A stretch of DNA of 11,141 nucleotides from an uncultured Roseburia sp. (GTDB lineage: Bacteria > Bacillota > Clostridia > Lachnospirales > Lachnospiraceae), in assembly GCA_910587865.1 (NCBI GenBank), contig CAJUNX010000022.1:1-11141 (forward strand). The letters run 5' to 3'. The notes beneath the pieces are model-generated. The model did no database searches, was not told the DNA's origin, and worked only from the letters and a program-made list of their open reading frames with translations. Made by a program: the position numbers and the translations under genes. Shown here one piece after another: positions 1 through 7,600 of the stretch (positions within the stretch are counted from its first letter, which is position 1; the number at the start of each line of letters is the position of its first letter).

Positions 1-141
1 GCGGCTGCCCGGACGTCTCATTCCATGCGCGGCTGCCCGGACGACACGCTCCGCTTCATTCCACAGACTGCATCCGGCGCGACGCGGACGCCTTCACTCC
101 ACGCGGCTGCCCGGACGTCTCATTCCATGCGCGGCCCGTCC
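1..141. repeat. Degenerate direct repeat array downstream of the DUF1015 gene
   Basis: Four head-to-tail units of about 28, 38, 36 and 28 bp start at 1, 29, 67 and 103, followed by a partial unit that runs into the DUF1015 stop codon at 142-144. Each full unit has a GC-rich block (gcggctgcccggacg, clear in units 1, 2 and 4) and a block resembling tctcattccatgc (core cattcca or cactcca at 19, 57, 95 and 121). Units 1 and 4 are identical for 33 bases at a distance of 102. On the mRNA strand each second block reads RTGGARTGA. There is no U-rich terminator before the window edge, so transcription may continue leftwards. No gene is supported here. The array probably continues beyond base 1. Confidence 0.8.
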
Positions 142-1383
142 TTAAATCTCATGAATGAACAGTCCGCTCCGCAGTTTTGGTTCAAACCAGGTCGACTTCG
201 GCGGCATCAGACGCCCCGCGTCCGCCACTGCAAACAGCTCCGCAATCGACGGCGGATAAAGCGCAAACGCCACCGCGCAGTCCTCGCTGCAGCGCCGCAC
301 CAGCTCCTCCATCCCCCGAATCCCTCCGACAAAGTCGATCCGGCCGTCCGTCTTCGGATCCCCGATCCCGAGCACCGGGCGCAGCAGTTTTTCCTGAAGG
401 ATCGAGACGTCCAAATCCCGCACCGGATCGGACGGATCCCTGTCCTCCTCCTTAATCCGGCAGGACAGCCAGTGTCCGTCGATATACATGGTAAAGGTTC
501 CCCTCTCCTTCGGGCAGGCGTCCTTCGTATCCCGGATCACGGACAGCTCAAAACGTTTGGTCATCTCCCGGTAAAACCCCTGAAACGAGTATCCGTTCAG
601 ATCACGGATCACGCGGTGATATCCCATAATCATCAGCTCGTCATCCGCAAACAGCACGGAGAGAAAATAATTAAACGCTTCCTCCCCGGTATAATCCGGG
701 TGCTCCTTCCGCCGTTTTAAGCCCACCTTCACGGCAGAGGCCGCCCGGTGATGTCCGTCCGCGATATAAATGCTGTCGATCCCGGCAAATGCGTCCGCAA
801 TCTTTTTTGTGGCCGCATCGTCCCGGATCACAAACACGCGGTGGCGGATTCCGTCTCCCGACACAAAATCATACTCCGCCTCCCGTTTCTTCTCCTCCGC
901 AATCACCTCACGGATCACGTCGTTCGCGCGGTAAGCCAGAAAAATCGGGCCGGTCTGCGCGCTGCAGACATCCACATGGCGAATGCGGTCCTCTTCCTTC
1001 TCCTGCCTCGTCTGCTCATGCTTTTTAATGACATTTGTCATGTAATCATCTATGGACGCACAGGCCACGATCCCGGTCTGCACTCTTTCGTTCATCGTCA
1101 GCTCATATAGATAATAGCACTGCCTGTCCTCCCGGATCAGCGTGCCGTCCTCAACGAGCTTCCAAAGCGTATCGTGCGCCCGCTGATAGACCCTGTCCTC
1201 ATACATTCCGACAGAGAGAGGAAACTGCGTTTCCGCCCGGTCTACCTTAAGAAACGACTCCGGGTTTCTCTCCACTTCCTTTTCCGCTTCTTTTCTAGTA
1301 TACACATCATAAGGAAGGGCAGCGACTGCCGCTGCCTTCTCCCTCGATGGTCGGATTCCCCTGAAAGGTCTGATTTCTGCCAT
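142..1383 (-). CDS. DUF1015 family protein, SerA/SerC-linked
   Basis: A 413-residue protein of the DUF1015 family, a soluble protein often encoded beside serA and serC in Clostridia; its reaction is not established from this sequence. Visible marks are the N-terminal EIRPFRGIRPS segment, a charged KKHEQTRQEKEEDR stretch (about 120-133), the invariant ADGHHRAASA motif (208-217) and the C-terminal PPKSTWFEPKLRSGLF motif. The DGHHR signature resembles the DG-x-HR type motif of ParB/sulfiredoxin-like folds, some members of which (SerK, SbnI) phosphorylate free serine; this link is inference. The ATG lies one base after the serA TAG, with a weak AAGGTG site inside serA, which suggests translational coupling. 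Length is normal for the family and no defect is seen. The family call is secure; a role in serine or phosphoserine metabolism is a context-based guess. Confidence 0.93.
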   Translation of the reverse strand: MAEIRPFRGIRPSREKAAAVAALPYDVYTRKEAEKEVERNPESFLKVDRAETQFPLSVGMYEDRVYQRAHDTLWKLVEDGTLIREDRQCYYLYELTMNERVQTGIVACASIDDYMTNVIKKHEQTRQEKEEDRIRHVDVCSAQTGPIFLAYRANDVIREVIAEEKKREAEYDFVSGDGIRHRVFVIRDDAATKKIADAFAGIDSIYIADGHHRAASAVKVGLKRRKEHPDYTGEEAFNYFLSVLFADDELMIMGYHRVIRDLNGYSFQGFYREMTKRFELSVIRDTKDACPKERGTFTMYIDGHWLSCRIKEEDRDPSDPVRDLDVSILQEKLLRPVLGIGDPKTDGRIDFVGGIRGMEELVRRCSEDCAVAFALYPPSIAELFAVADAGRLMPPKSTWFEPKLRSGLFIHEI

Positions 1384-1384
1384 C

Positions 1385-2548
1385 CTACTTCACCTTACGG
1401 ACTCTGAGCACGCCGTCCACCGCACGAAGCTTCTCTAATACCTCTTCGGAAACACACGCATCCACATCAAACAGCGCATAGGCGAAATCTCCTTTTGACT
1501 TGTTCGCCATCCCGTCGATATTGATCCCCGCATCCCCGAGGATGGTGGTAAAACGGCTTAACATCCCCTTCGCATTTTTGTGCAGGATACCGAGCCTTCC
1601 CTCCGTCATGCATCCGGCCATATTGCAGTCCGGGAAATTCACGGAATGCATGATATTGCCGTTTTCCAGGTAATCGCGGATCTCGCGGACCGCCATGATG
1701 GCGCAGTTGTCCTCCGACTCCGCCGTCGACGCGCCTAAGTGCGGCGTCACGATACAGCCCTTTGCGCCGACCGTCGTCGGATTCGGAAAATCGGAGACAT
1801 AGCGCTTTATCCTGCCGGCGGAGAGCGCATCCACCATCGCCTCCTCGTCCACGAGAAGATCCCGCGAGAAATTCAGGACGATCGCCTCCGGCTTCATCAG
1901 CGCGATCGCCTCCGCACTGATCATCTTTTTCGTGGCCGGAAGCAGCGGCACATGGATCGTAATATAATCGCATTCCCGGTAAATTTCATCCACATTGCTG
2001 ATGTGTTTTACGCTTCTCGAGAGATTCCAGGCCGCGGTGACCGAAATGTACGGATCGTAGCCGTATACCTCCATGCCGAGATGCGTCGCCGCGTTCGCCA
2101 CGAGCACGCCGATCGCGCCGAGCCCGATGACGCCGAGCTTTTTTCCCGAGATCTCGGTACCTGCAAAGTTTTTCTTCTGCTTTTCGGCTGTTTTTGCGAT
2201 ATTCTCATCATTCTGATTTTCCAGGCACCAGTCGATCCCGCCCACGATATCGCGGGAGGCGTAAAACATACCCGCAAATACAAGCTCCTTGACGCCGTTT
2301 GCATTTGCCCCCGGCGTGTTGAACACCACGATCCCTTTTTTCGCGCACTCTTCCAGCGGGATATTGTTGACGCCCGCCCCGGCTCTTGCCACGGCGGCCA
2401 CCGAATCCGGCAGTGCGAGGTCATGCATCGACGCGCTGCGCACCAGCACGGCCTCCGCATCTTTTAATTCCGCGGTCTTCTGATAATCTTCCGAAAACAG
2501 ATCGAGTCCCACCGCTGCAATCGGATTTAAGCAATGATATTTATACAT
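1385..2548 (-). CDS. serA: D-3-phosphoglycerate dehydrogenase
   Basis: Oxidises 3-phosphoglycerate to 3-phosphohydroxypyruvate with NAD+, the committed cytosolic step of serine synthesis. The 387-residue protein has the Rossmann motif GLGAIG (142-147), Asp165 in GYDPY for NAD ribose binding, Arg229 in NFSRD and His270 in TPHLGAST as the expected substrate and catalytic residues. The usual FxxEP glutamate between them is replaced by FPNP (about 254-257). A C-terminal ACT domain (about 318-387) keeps His323, Asn325 and Asn343 at the places of the E. coli serine-binding residues His344, Asn346 and Asn364, so serine feedback inhibition is plausible. It is a short ACT-type SerA, close to the 410-residue E. 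coli enzyme and lacking the extra domain of the roughly 520-residue type. The ATG overlaps the end of serC by 8 bases and is preceded by GAGGTGGAAC, which supports this start. Confidence 0.96.
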   Translation of the reverse strand: MYKYHCLNPIAAVGLDLFSEDYQKTAELKDAEAVLVRSASMHDLALPDSVAAVARAGAGVNNIPLEECAKKGIVVFNTPGANANGVKELVFAGMFYASRDIVGGIDWCLENQNDENIAKTAEKQKKNFAGTEISGKKLGVIGLGAIGVLVANAATHLGMEVYGYDPYISVTAAWNLSRSVKHISNVDEIYRECDYITIHVPLLPATKKMISAEAIALMKPEAIVLNFSRDLLVDEEAMVDALSAGRIKRYVSDFPNPTTVGAKGCIVTPHLGASTAESEDNCAIMAVREIRDYLENGNIMHSVNFPDCNMAGCMTEGRLGILHKNAKGMLSRFTTILGDAGINIDGMANKSKGDFAYALFDVDACVSEEVLEKLRAVDGVLRVRKVK

Positions 2549-3623
2549 GTTCCACCTCGAATTTCCTCATAAATTCCACCAGCTTTTCCACGCCTTCCTT
2601 CGGCATCGCGTTGTAAATCGACGCACGCATGCCGCCGACGCTGCGATGGCCCTTTAAGTTTACAAAACCCGCCGCTGCCGCCTCTTTTACAAAGGCTGCA
2701 TCCAGCTCGTCATTTCCCGTCACAAACGGGACGTTCATCAGCGAACGGTCCTTTTTCTCCACCGTGCCGGAAAAGAGCCTGCTCTCATCCAGGAAATCGT
2801 AAAGAAGCTTTGCCTTTTCCTCGTTGCGCTCCTTCATCACGGAAAGTCCGCCCATTTTCCGGATCCATTTGAACACTTTCCCGCAGATGTAAATCCCGTA
2901 GCAGGGCGGCGTGTTGTAGAGCGAATCGCTGTCTGCGTGCGTCTTGTATTTTAACATGGTCGGCGTCCCGGGAAGCGTATCCTCCGTGATCAGATCCTCG
3001 CGGATGATCACGATCACCACGCCGGCCGGCCCGATATTTTTCTGCACGCCGCCGTAGATCACACCGTACTTTGTCACATCCACCGGCTCCGACAAAAAGC
3101 AGGAGGAGACGTCCGCCACGAGCGTGTGTCCCTTGGTATCGGGAAGCTCTTTGTATTTTGTCCCGTAGATCGTATTGTTCTCGCAGATATACACATAGTC
3201 GAGATCCTCCGGAATGTCGAGATCCGAACAGTCCGGGATATAGGAAAAGGTCTTATCCTCGGAGGACGCCAGCTTTACGGCCTCCCCATAGATTCCCGCT
3301 TCCTGATATGCCTTCTTCGCCCACTGGCCGGTCACGATGTAACCCGCTTTTTTCTTCTTCATCAGGTTCATCGGGATCATCGCAAACTGCTGGGACGCGC
3401 CGCCCTGTAAAAACAGCACCTTATAATTGTCCGGGATCTGCATCAGATCGCGCAGATCAGCTTCCGCTTCCTTAATGATCGTATCGTACACCTTTGAGCG
3501 GTGGCTCATCTCCATCACGGACATCCCGCTGCCCCGGTAATCGAGCATCTCCTCCGCCGCCTCTTTTAACACTTCTTCCGGCAGAACTGCGGGTCCCGCC
3601 GAAAAATTATATACTCTGCTCAT
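2541..3623 (-). CDS. serC: Phosphoserine aminotransferase
   Basis: A PLP enzyme that transfers the glutamate amino group to 3-phosphohydroxypyruvate, giving O-phosphoserine. It supplies the serine pathway right after SerA and may also act in pyridoxine synthesis. The 360 residues match the family length. The N-terminus MSRVYNFSAGPAVLP is typical; GGASQQF lies near 74-80; the Schiff-base lysine is Lys195 in GGVQKNIGPAG; the C-terminal HRSVGGMRASIYNAMP motif is intact. The start at 3623 is chosen because it gives the standard N-terminus and follows GGAGGAAAGGAAAGAGAT. A longer reading from a TTG at 3692 would add residues translated from the upstream tandem repeat and is unlikely. It overlaps serA by 8 bases. 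The 168-bp gap from ilvB is mostly repeat. Confidence 0.97.
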   Translation of the reverse strand: MSRVYNFSAGPAVLPEEVLKEAAEEMLDYRGSGMSVMEMSHRSKVYDTIIKEAEADLRDLMQIPDNYKVLFLQGGASQQFAMIPMNLMKKKKAGYIVTGQWAKKAYQEAGIYGEAVKLASSEDKTFSYIPDCSDLDIPEDLDYVYICENNTIYGTKYKELPDTKGHTLVADVSSCFLSEPVDVTKYGVIYGGVQKNIGPAGVVIVIIREDLITEDTLPGTPTMLKYKTHADSDSLYNTPPCYGIYICGKVFKWIRKMGGLSVMKERNEEKAKLLYDFLDESRLFSGTVEKKDRSLMNVPFVTGNDELDAAFVKEAAAAGFVNLKGHRSVGGMRASIYNAMPKEGVEKLVEFMRKFEVEHV

Positions 3624-3664
3624 ATCTCTTTCCTTTCCTCCCTGTCTGACCGCAGTGGTCATCT

Positions 3665-3823
3665 CTTCCGCTCCGCTCCCGTAAAGCAGCAAAGCCTGTT
3701 ACCTCCAAAAGCTCCGGGAAATCGTCAGTTCTTCCGCTCCGCTCCCGTAAAACGGCAAAGCCTGTTATCTTCCAAAAGCTCCGGAAAATCGTCAGCCCTT
3801 CCGCTCCTCTCCCGTAAAGCAGC
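3665..3823. repeat. 66/67-bp tandem array that includes the ilvB 3' end
   Basis: Two full units (3665-3730 and 3731-3797) and a partial third (3798-3823). All begin cttccgctcc and continue with cccgtaaa. The first two share the middle part (aaagcctgtta, ccaaaagctccgg) and end aatcgtcag, which holds the complement of a TGA. The third copy lies in the ilvB coding region and encodes its last residues, and the ilvB stop (3792-3794) sits in the unit 2 copy of gtcag. The array therefore looks like tandem duplication of the ilvB tail and stop into the ilvB-serC spacer. The two full units differ by a few substitutions and a 1-bp length change, so the duplication is not recent. Confidence 0.9.
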
Positions 3824-5468
3824 TGCCGATATCCGCTCCGGGCGCAACCATCGGCCACACCTTATCGTCGCTGTCGATCACACAGTCGATCACGACCGGG
3901 CCGTCCTCTGCAAACGCCGCAGTGAGCGCTGCTTCAAATTCCTCCCGGCCTGCGGCGCGATATCCGCGTGCCCCCATCGCCTCCGCCAGCTTCACGTAAT
4001 CCATGCCGTCGTCAAGCACGGTTGCGGAATAGCGCTGCTCATAAAACAGATCCTGCCACTGGCGCACCATGCCGAGCACATGATTATTGACAATGATCTC
4101 GACAATCGGCAGCTTCTGACGCACCGCGGTCGCGATCTCGTTCATATTCATGCGGAAACAGCCGTCACCGGCAATGTTGATGACACGGCGGCCCGGATTG
4201 GCCATCTGCGCGCCGATCGCAGCCCCGAGGCCGTAGCCCATGGTCCCGAGTCCGCCCGAGGTGATGAAGGTGCGCGGATGTTTATAACGGTAGTACTGTG
4301 CCGCCCACATCTGGTGCTGCCCCACCTCCGTCACGATGATCGCATCCCCTTTTGTCGCGCGGTAGACCGCCTCCACGAGGAACGGGCCCGTCAGGCCGGT
4401 TTCCGGATAAGTCAGCGGGTACTGCTCCTTCATCGACGCGATTTTTTCCATCCAGGCTCCGTGGTTCTGCTGCATGAGCCGTTCATTGACCCGCAGGAGA
4501 ATCTCTTTTAAATCGCCGATCACGCATGCGTCCACGCGGATATTTTTGTTGATTTCCGCCGCGTCCACGTCAAACTGGAGAATCTTCGCCTGCTTCGCAA
4601 AGGTATTCGCATTTCCGATGACACGGTCCGAAAAACGCACGCCGACCGCGATCAGAAGATCGCAGCCGCTGACCCCGAGATTGGAGGTCTTTGTGCCGTG
4701 CATCCCGAGCATCCCGGTGTACTGCTCCTTCGTGCCGTCAAACGCTCCCTTGCCCATTAAGGTATCACAGACCGGCGCGTCCGCCTTTTGCACAAATTCG
4801 GCGAGTTCTTCTTTTGCTCCGGAGATGACCGCCCCGCCGCCCACAAAGATATAAGGGCGCTTTGCCGCTTCGATCATGGAAAGCGCGGTATCGATGTCCT
4901 TTGTCCGGATCGTCTCCGTCACCCGCGGCACTGCGGCAGCCTCTTTCGCAGTATATTCCGTTTTTACCGCCGTGATGTCTTTTGGGATATCCACCAGCAC
5001 CGGTCCCGGTCTGCCGGAGGCCGCAATCGTAAACGCCCTGCGAATGGTGTCCGCGAGCTTCGTGACATCCTTTACAATAAAATTATGCTTGGTGATCGGC
5101 GTCGTGATACCCGCGATATCGATCTCCTGAAAACTGTCTTTTCCGAGCAGCGGCACGGTCACGTTGCAGGTGATGGCCACCACCGGAACCGAATCCATGT
5201 ACGCCGTCGCGATCCCCGTCACCAGGTTTGTCGCCCCGGGCCCCGAAGTCGCAAAACAGACCCCGACTTTTCCGGTGCTGCGCGCATATCCGTCCGCCGC
5301 GTGGGACGCGCCCTGCTCGTGGGAGGTTAAGACATGTCGGATCTCCCCTCTGTGTTTATATAATTCATCGTATACATTCAGGATCGCTCCGCCCGGATAG
5401 CCGAATACGGTATCCACTCCCTGCTCTTTTAAGCATTCGATGACGATCTGCGCACCTGTTAACTGCAT
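3792..5468 (-). CDS. ilvB: Acetolactate synthase, large (catalytic) subunit
   Basis: A TPP-dependent enzyme that condenses two pyruvates to acetolactate, or pyruvate with 2-ketobutyrate to acetohydroxybutyrate; the first common step to valine, leucine and isoleucine. The 558 residues show the N-terminal TPP domain with GYPGGAILNVYDEL (23-36) and catalytic Glu51 in TSHEQGA, the central FAD-binding-like domain with RFSDRVIGN, and the C-terminal TPP-Mg motif GDG (434-436) followed 24 residues later by NN (461-462). Trp471 in MVRQWQ matches the conserved active-site tryptophan of biosynthetic AHAS. The start at 5468 gives the usual MQLTGAQIVIE opening and has AAAGGAGA upstream; 11 extra upstream codons are possible but unlikely. 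The regulatory subunit gene ilvN is not adjacent. The last codons lie inside a tandem repeat unit. Catabolic acetolactate synthase is less likely given the neighbours. Confidence 0.96.
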   Translation of the reverse strand: MQLTGAQIVIECLKEQGVDTVFGYPGGAILNVYDELYKHRGEIRHVLTSHEQGASHAADGYARSTGKVGVCFATSGPGATNLVTGIATAYMDSVPVVAITCNVTVPLLGKDSFQEIDIAGITTPITKHNFIVKDVTKLADTIRRAFTIAASGRPGPVLVDIPKDITAVKTEYTAKEAAAVPRVTETIRTKDIDTALSMIEAAKRPYIFVGGGAVISGAKEELAEFVQKADAPVCDTLMGKGAFDGTKEQYTGMLGMHGTKTSNLGVSGCDLLIAVGVRFSDRVIGNANTFAKQAKILQFDVDAAEINKNIRVDACVIGDLKEILLRVNERLMQQNHGAWMEKIASMKEQYPLTYPETGLTGPFLVEAVYRATKGDAIIVTEVGQHQMWAAQYYRYKHPRTFITSGGLGTMGYGLGAAIGAQMANPGRRVINIAGDGCFRMNMNEIATAVRQKLPIVEIIVNNHVLGMVRQWQDLFYEQRYSATVLDDGMDYVKLAEAMGARGYRAAGREEFEAALTAAFAEDGPVVIDCVIDSDDKVWPMVAPGADIGSCFTGEERKG

Positions 5469-5926
5469 GCTCGTTGTCTCCTTTCTATGTGCATCCTCCA
5501 TGGGTCAGACGGCCGCCTTACTGCTCTTCGTTTCCCCGGGTTTCCGGCCCGGCTTTCACTTCGATGACACGGCCAAAGGCTGTTCCCCGGGCTTCCGGCC
5601 CGGCCTTCACTTCGATGACACGGTCAAAGGCTGTTCCCCGGACATCCGGCCCGGCTTTCACTTTGATGACACGGCCAAAGGCTGTTCCCCGGGCTTCCGG
5701 CCCGGCTTTCACTTCGATGACACGGTCAAAGGCTGTTCCTTGGACATCCGGCCCGGCCTTCACTTCGATGACACGGCCAAAGGCTGTTCCCCGGACATCC
5801 GGCCCGGCCTTCACTTCGATGACATGGCCGGTCAGAAAGCCGCACGGCTGGATCCCGGGACACGGCTCAGACGGCCGGCCGCCGCGCTTTTTCTCCGCTT
5901 TTCCGGGCATTCGGACCGGCCGCGCT
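5469..5926. other. 458-bp spacer between ilvD and ilvB, no supported gene
   Basis: The spacer holds a six-unit 51-bp tandem array (5532-5830), flanked on the ilvD side by about 96 bp of GC-rich unique sequence with GGCCGGCC-type palindromes and on the ilvB side by the leader with its AAAGGAGA ribosome site. Because the period is a multiple of three, several frames stay open across it, including one on the mRNA strand from a GTG at 5958 to a stop at 5518 with a 17-residue repeat (core RVIEVKAGP). That frame starts inside ilvD without a ribosome site, and its copies differ mostly at amino-acid-changing positions, so I do not call it a gene. No convincing sigma-A promoter or U-tract terminator was seen. 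Confidence 0.7.
5532..5830. repeat. 51-bp tandem array, about six units, alternating subtypes
   Basis: Units begin at 5532, 5583, 5634, 5685, 5736 and 5787 (the last is partial), each starting ttccccgg (one copy ttccttgg) and containing cacttcgatgacacgg and aaaggctg. Two subtypes alternate: units 2 and 4 have gggcttccgg with cggtcaaagg, units 3 and 5 have ggacatccgg with cggccaaagg. This gives a 102-bp higher-order period. In the first subtype CCGGGC and GCCCGG, five bases apart, can form a hairpin; in the second CCGGA and TCCGG lie two bases apart. The array starts about 97 bp after the ilvD stop and ends about 63 bp before the ilvB start. Confidence 0.95.
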
Positions 5927-7600
5927 CTATTCTTCTCCCGGCAGCTGTAAGATCGCACCGCGGTTTCCGGAGGTCACAAGCGATGCGTATCTCTTTAAAT
6001 ATCCGCTCGTCACCTTCGGCTCCCTCGGCTGCCATTTTTCACGTCTGGCCGCAAGCTCCTCGTCGGAAACCGCAAGCTCAAGCGAAAGCTCCGGGATATT
6101 GATGCGGATGAGATCGCCTTCTTCCACCAGCGCAATCGGTCCTCCTACCGCCGCCTCCGGCGACACATGACCGATGGACGCACCACGGCTTGCGCCAGAA
6201 AAACGTCCGTCCGTGATCAGCGCCACGGAGGCGCCTAATCCCATACCCGCGATCGCGGAGGTCGGGTTTAACATCTCGCGCATACCCGGGCCGCCCTTCG
6301 GACCCTCGTAGCGGATCACCACCACGTCGCCGGCGACAATCTTACCGCCCTTGATCGCGTCGATCGCGTCCTCCTCACAGTCAAACACCCGGGCCGGGCC
6401 CTCGTGCACCATCATCTCGTCGCAGACCGCAGAGCGCTTCACCACGCTTCCGTCCGGAGCGAGATTGCCTTTTAACACGGCAAGGCCGCCGGTCTTACTG
6501 TAGGGATTCTCTACCGGCCGGATGACCTCCGGGTTTTTATTGACCGCATTTTTAATATTTTCTCCGATCGTCTTTCCGGTCACGGTCATGCAGTCCGTGT
6601 GAAGCAGGCCGATATCCGCGAGCTGCTTCATCACCGCGTACACGCCGCCCGCCTCGTTTAAGTCTTCCATATAAGTCGGGCCAGCCGGCGCGAGATGGCA
6701 CAGATTCGGCGTCTTTTCGCTGATGGGGTTTGCGAATGCGATGTCGAAATCAAAACCGATCTCATGCGCGATGGCAGGCAGGTGCAGCATGCTGTTCGTC
6801 GAGCAGCCGAGCGCCATATCCACGGTGAGCGCGTTTAAAATCGCATCCTTCGTCATGATATCGCGCGGGCGGATATCCTTCCGGTACATCTCCATCACGG
6901 CCATACCAGCATGTTTCGCGAGACGGATCCGTTCGGAATATACCGCCGGAATCGTCCCGTTTCCGCGAAGCCCCATACCCAGCGCCTCGGTCAGGCAGTT
7001 CATGGAATTTGCGGTATACATGCCGGAGCATGATCCGCAGGTCGGGCAGGTCTTCTCCTCGTATTCCCGCACATCCTCCCCTGTCATGGTGCCGGCCGCA
7101 TAAGCTCCGACCGCCTCAAACATCGAGGATAAGCTGCGCTTCTGTCCTTTGACACGCCCTGCAAGCATCGGACCGCCGGAGACAAAGACCGTCGGTACGT
7201 TGATTCTGGCTGCCGCCATCAGAAGACCCGGCACGTTTTTGTCGCAGTTCGGCACCATCACCAGTGCGTCGAACTGGTGTGCGAGCGCCATACACTCGGT
7301 GGAGTCCGCGATCAGGTCGCGGGTCACGAGCGAATATTTCATCCCGATATGCCCCATCGCGATCCCGTCGCAGACCGCGATCGCCGGAAATACCACCGGC
7401 ACGCCGCCGGCCTCCGCCACGCCGAGCTTTACGGCCTCCACGATTTTATCCAGGTTCATATGGCCCGGCACAATCTCATTATAAGAGCTGACAATGCCGA
7501 CCATCGGCTTATCCATCTCCTCCGCCGTAAAGCCGAGCGCGTGAAACAGACTTCTGTGCGGCGCCTGCTGCATCCCTTTTTTTACGTTATCACTCTTCAT
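5927..7600 (-). CDS. ilvD: Dihydroxyacid dehydratase
   Basis: Dehydrates 2,3-dihydroxyisovalerate and 2,3-dihydroxy-3-methylvalerate to the 2-keto acids that lead to valine/leucine and isoleucine. The 557 residues match the IlvD/EDD family length. Cys119 in PNCDKNVPG (with Asp120 and Lys121 for Mg2+) and Cys191 in CPTCGSCSGMYTANS are the conserved Fe-S ligands; the segment near residue 45 reads VPGHMNL, with Gly where [2Fe-2S] enzymes have the third cysteine (PCN), so this looks like the E. coli-type, oxygen-labile [4Fe-4S] form. The C-terminal DGRFSGASRG (464-473) and GHVSPEAAVGGP motifs are present. The start at 7600 gives MKSDNVKKGMQQAPHRS, with GAGGACAGC before the ATG; an upstream in-frame start at 7660 lacks support. 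It lies downstream of leuB in the same direction across a repeat-filled 414-bp spacer. Confidence 0.97.
   Translation of the reverse strand: MKSDNVKKGMQQAPHRSLFHALGFTAEEMDKPMVGIVSSYNEIVPGHMNLDKIVEAVKLGVAEAGGVPVVFPAIAVCDGIAMGHIGMKYSLVTRDLIADSTECMALAHQFDALVMVPNCDKNVPGLLMAAARINVPTVFVSGGPMLAGRVKGQKRSLSSMFEAVGAYAAGTMTGEDVREYEEKTCPTCGSCSGMYTANSMNCLTEALGMGLRGNGTIPAVYSERIRLAKHAGMAVMEMYRKDIRPRDIMTKDAILNALTVDMALGCSTNSMLHLPAIAHEIGFDFDIAFANPISEKTPNLCHLAPAGPTYMEDLNEAGGVYAVMKQLADIGLLHTDCMTVTGKTIGENIKNAVNKNPEVIRPVENPYSKTGGLAVLKGNLAPDGSVVKRSAVCDEMMVHEGPARVFDCEEDAIDAIKGGKIVAGDVVVIRYEGPKGGPGMREMLNPTSAIAGMGLGASVALITDGRFSGASRGASIGHVSPEAAVGGPIALVEEGDLIRINIPELSLELAVSDEELAARREKWQPREPKVTSGYLKRYASLVTSGNRGAILQLPGEE

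Noticed and set aside
25..1407. Plus-strand open frames opposite the DUF1015 gene and other main genes
   Set aside because: Antisense shadows of GC-rich coding DNA; no conserved motifs and no ribosome sites, while the minus-strand genes are fully recognisable.
3607..3858. Minus-strand open frame spanning the ilvB tail copies (83 residues)
   Set aside because: It overlaps the ilvB end and serC start in another frame and consists of the out-of-frame 66/67-bp repeat; no ribosome site.
5505..5877. 11-bp direct repeat tcagacggccg at 5505-5515 and 5867-5877 flanking the 51-bp array, as a target-site duplication
   Set aside because: There are no terminal inverted repeats or mobile genes between the copies, and in such GC-rich DNA with local duplication a short match is weak evidence.
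5518..5958. Minus-strand open frame encoding a protein with a 17-residue repeat (core RVIEVKAGP)
   Set aside because: It starts at a GTG inside ilvD without a ribosome site. The frame stays open because the period is 51, and other frames are open too. Differences between units are mostly non-synonymous, showing no selection for the protein.
5440..6102. Plus-strand open frame over the 51-bp array
   Set aside because: It is an artefact of the GC-rich, multiple-of-three repeat; it has no ribosome site or domain, and it overlaps the ends of ilvB and ilvD.
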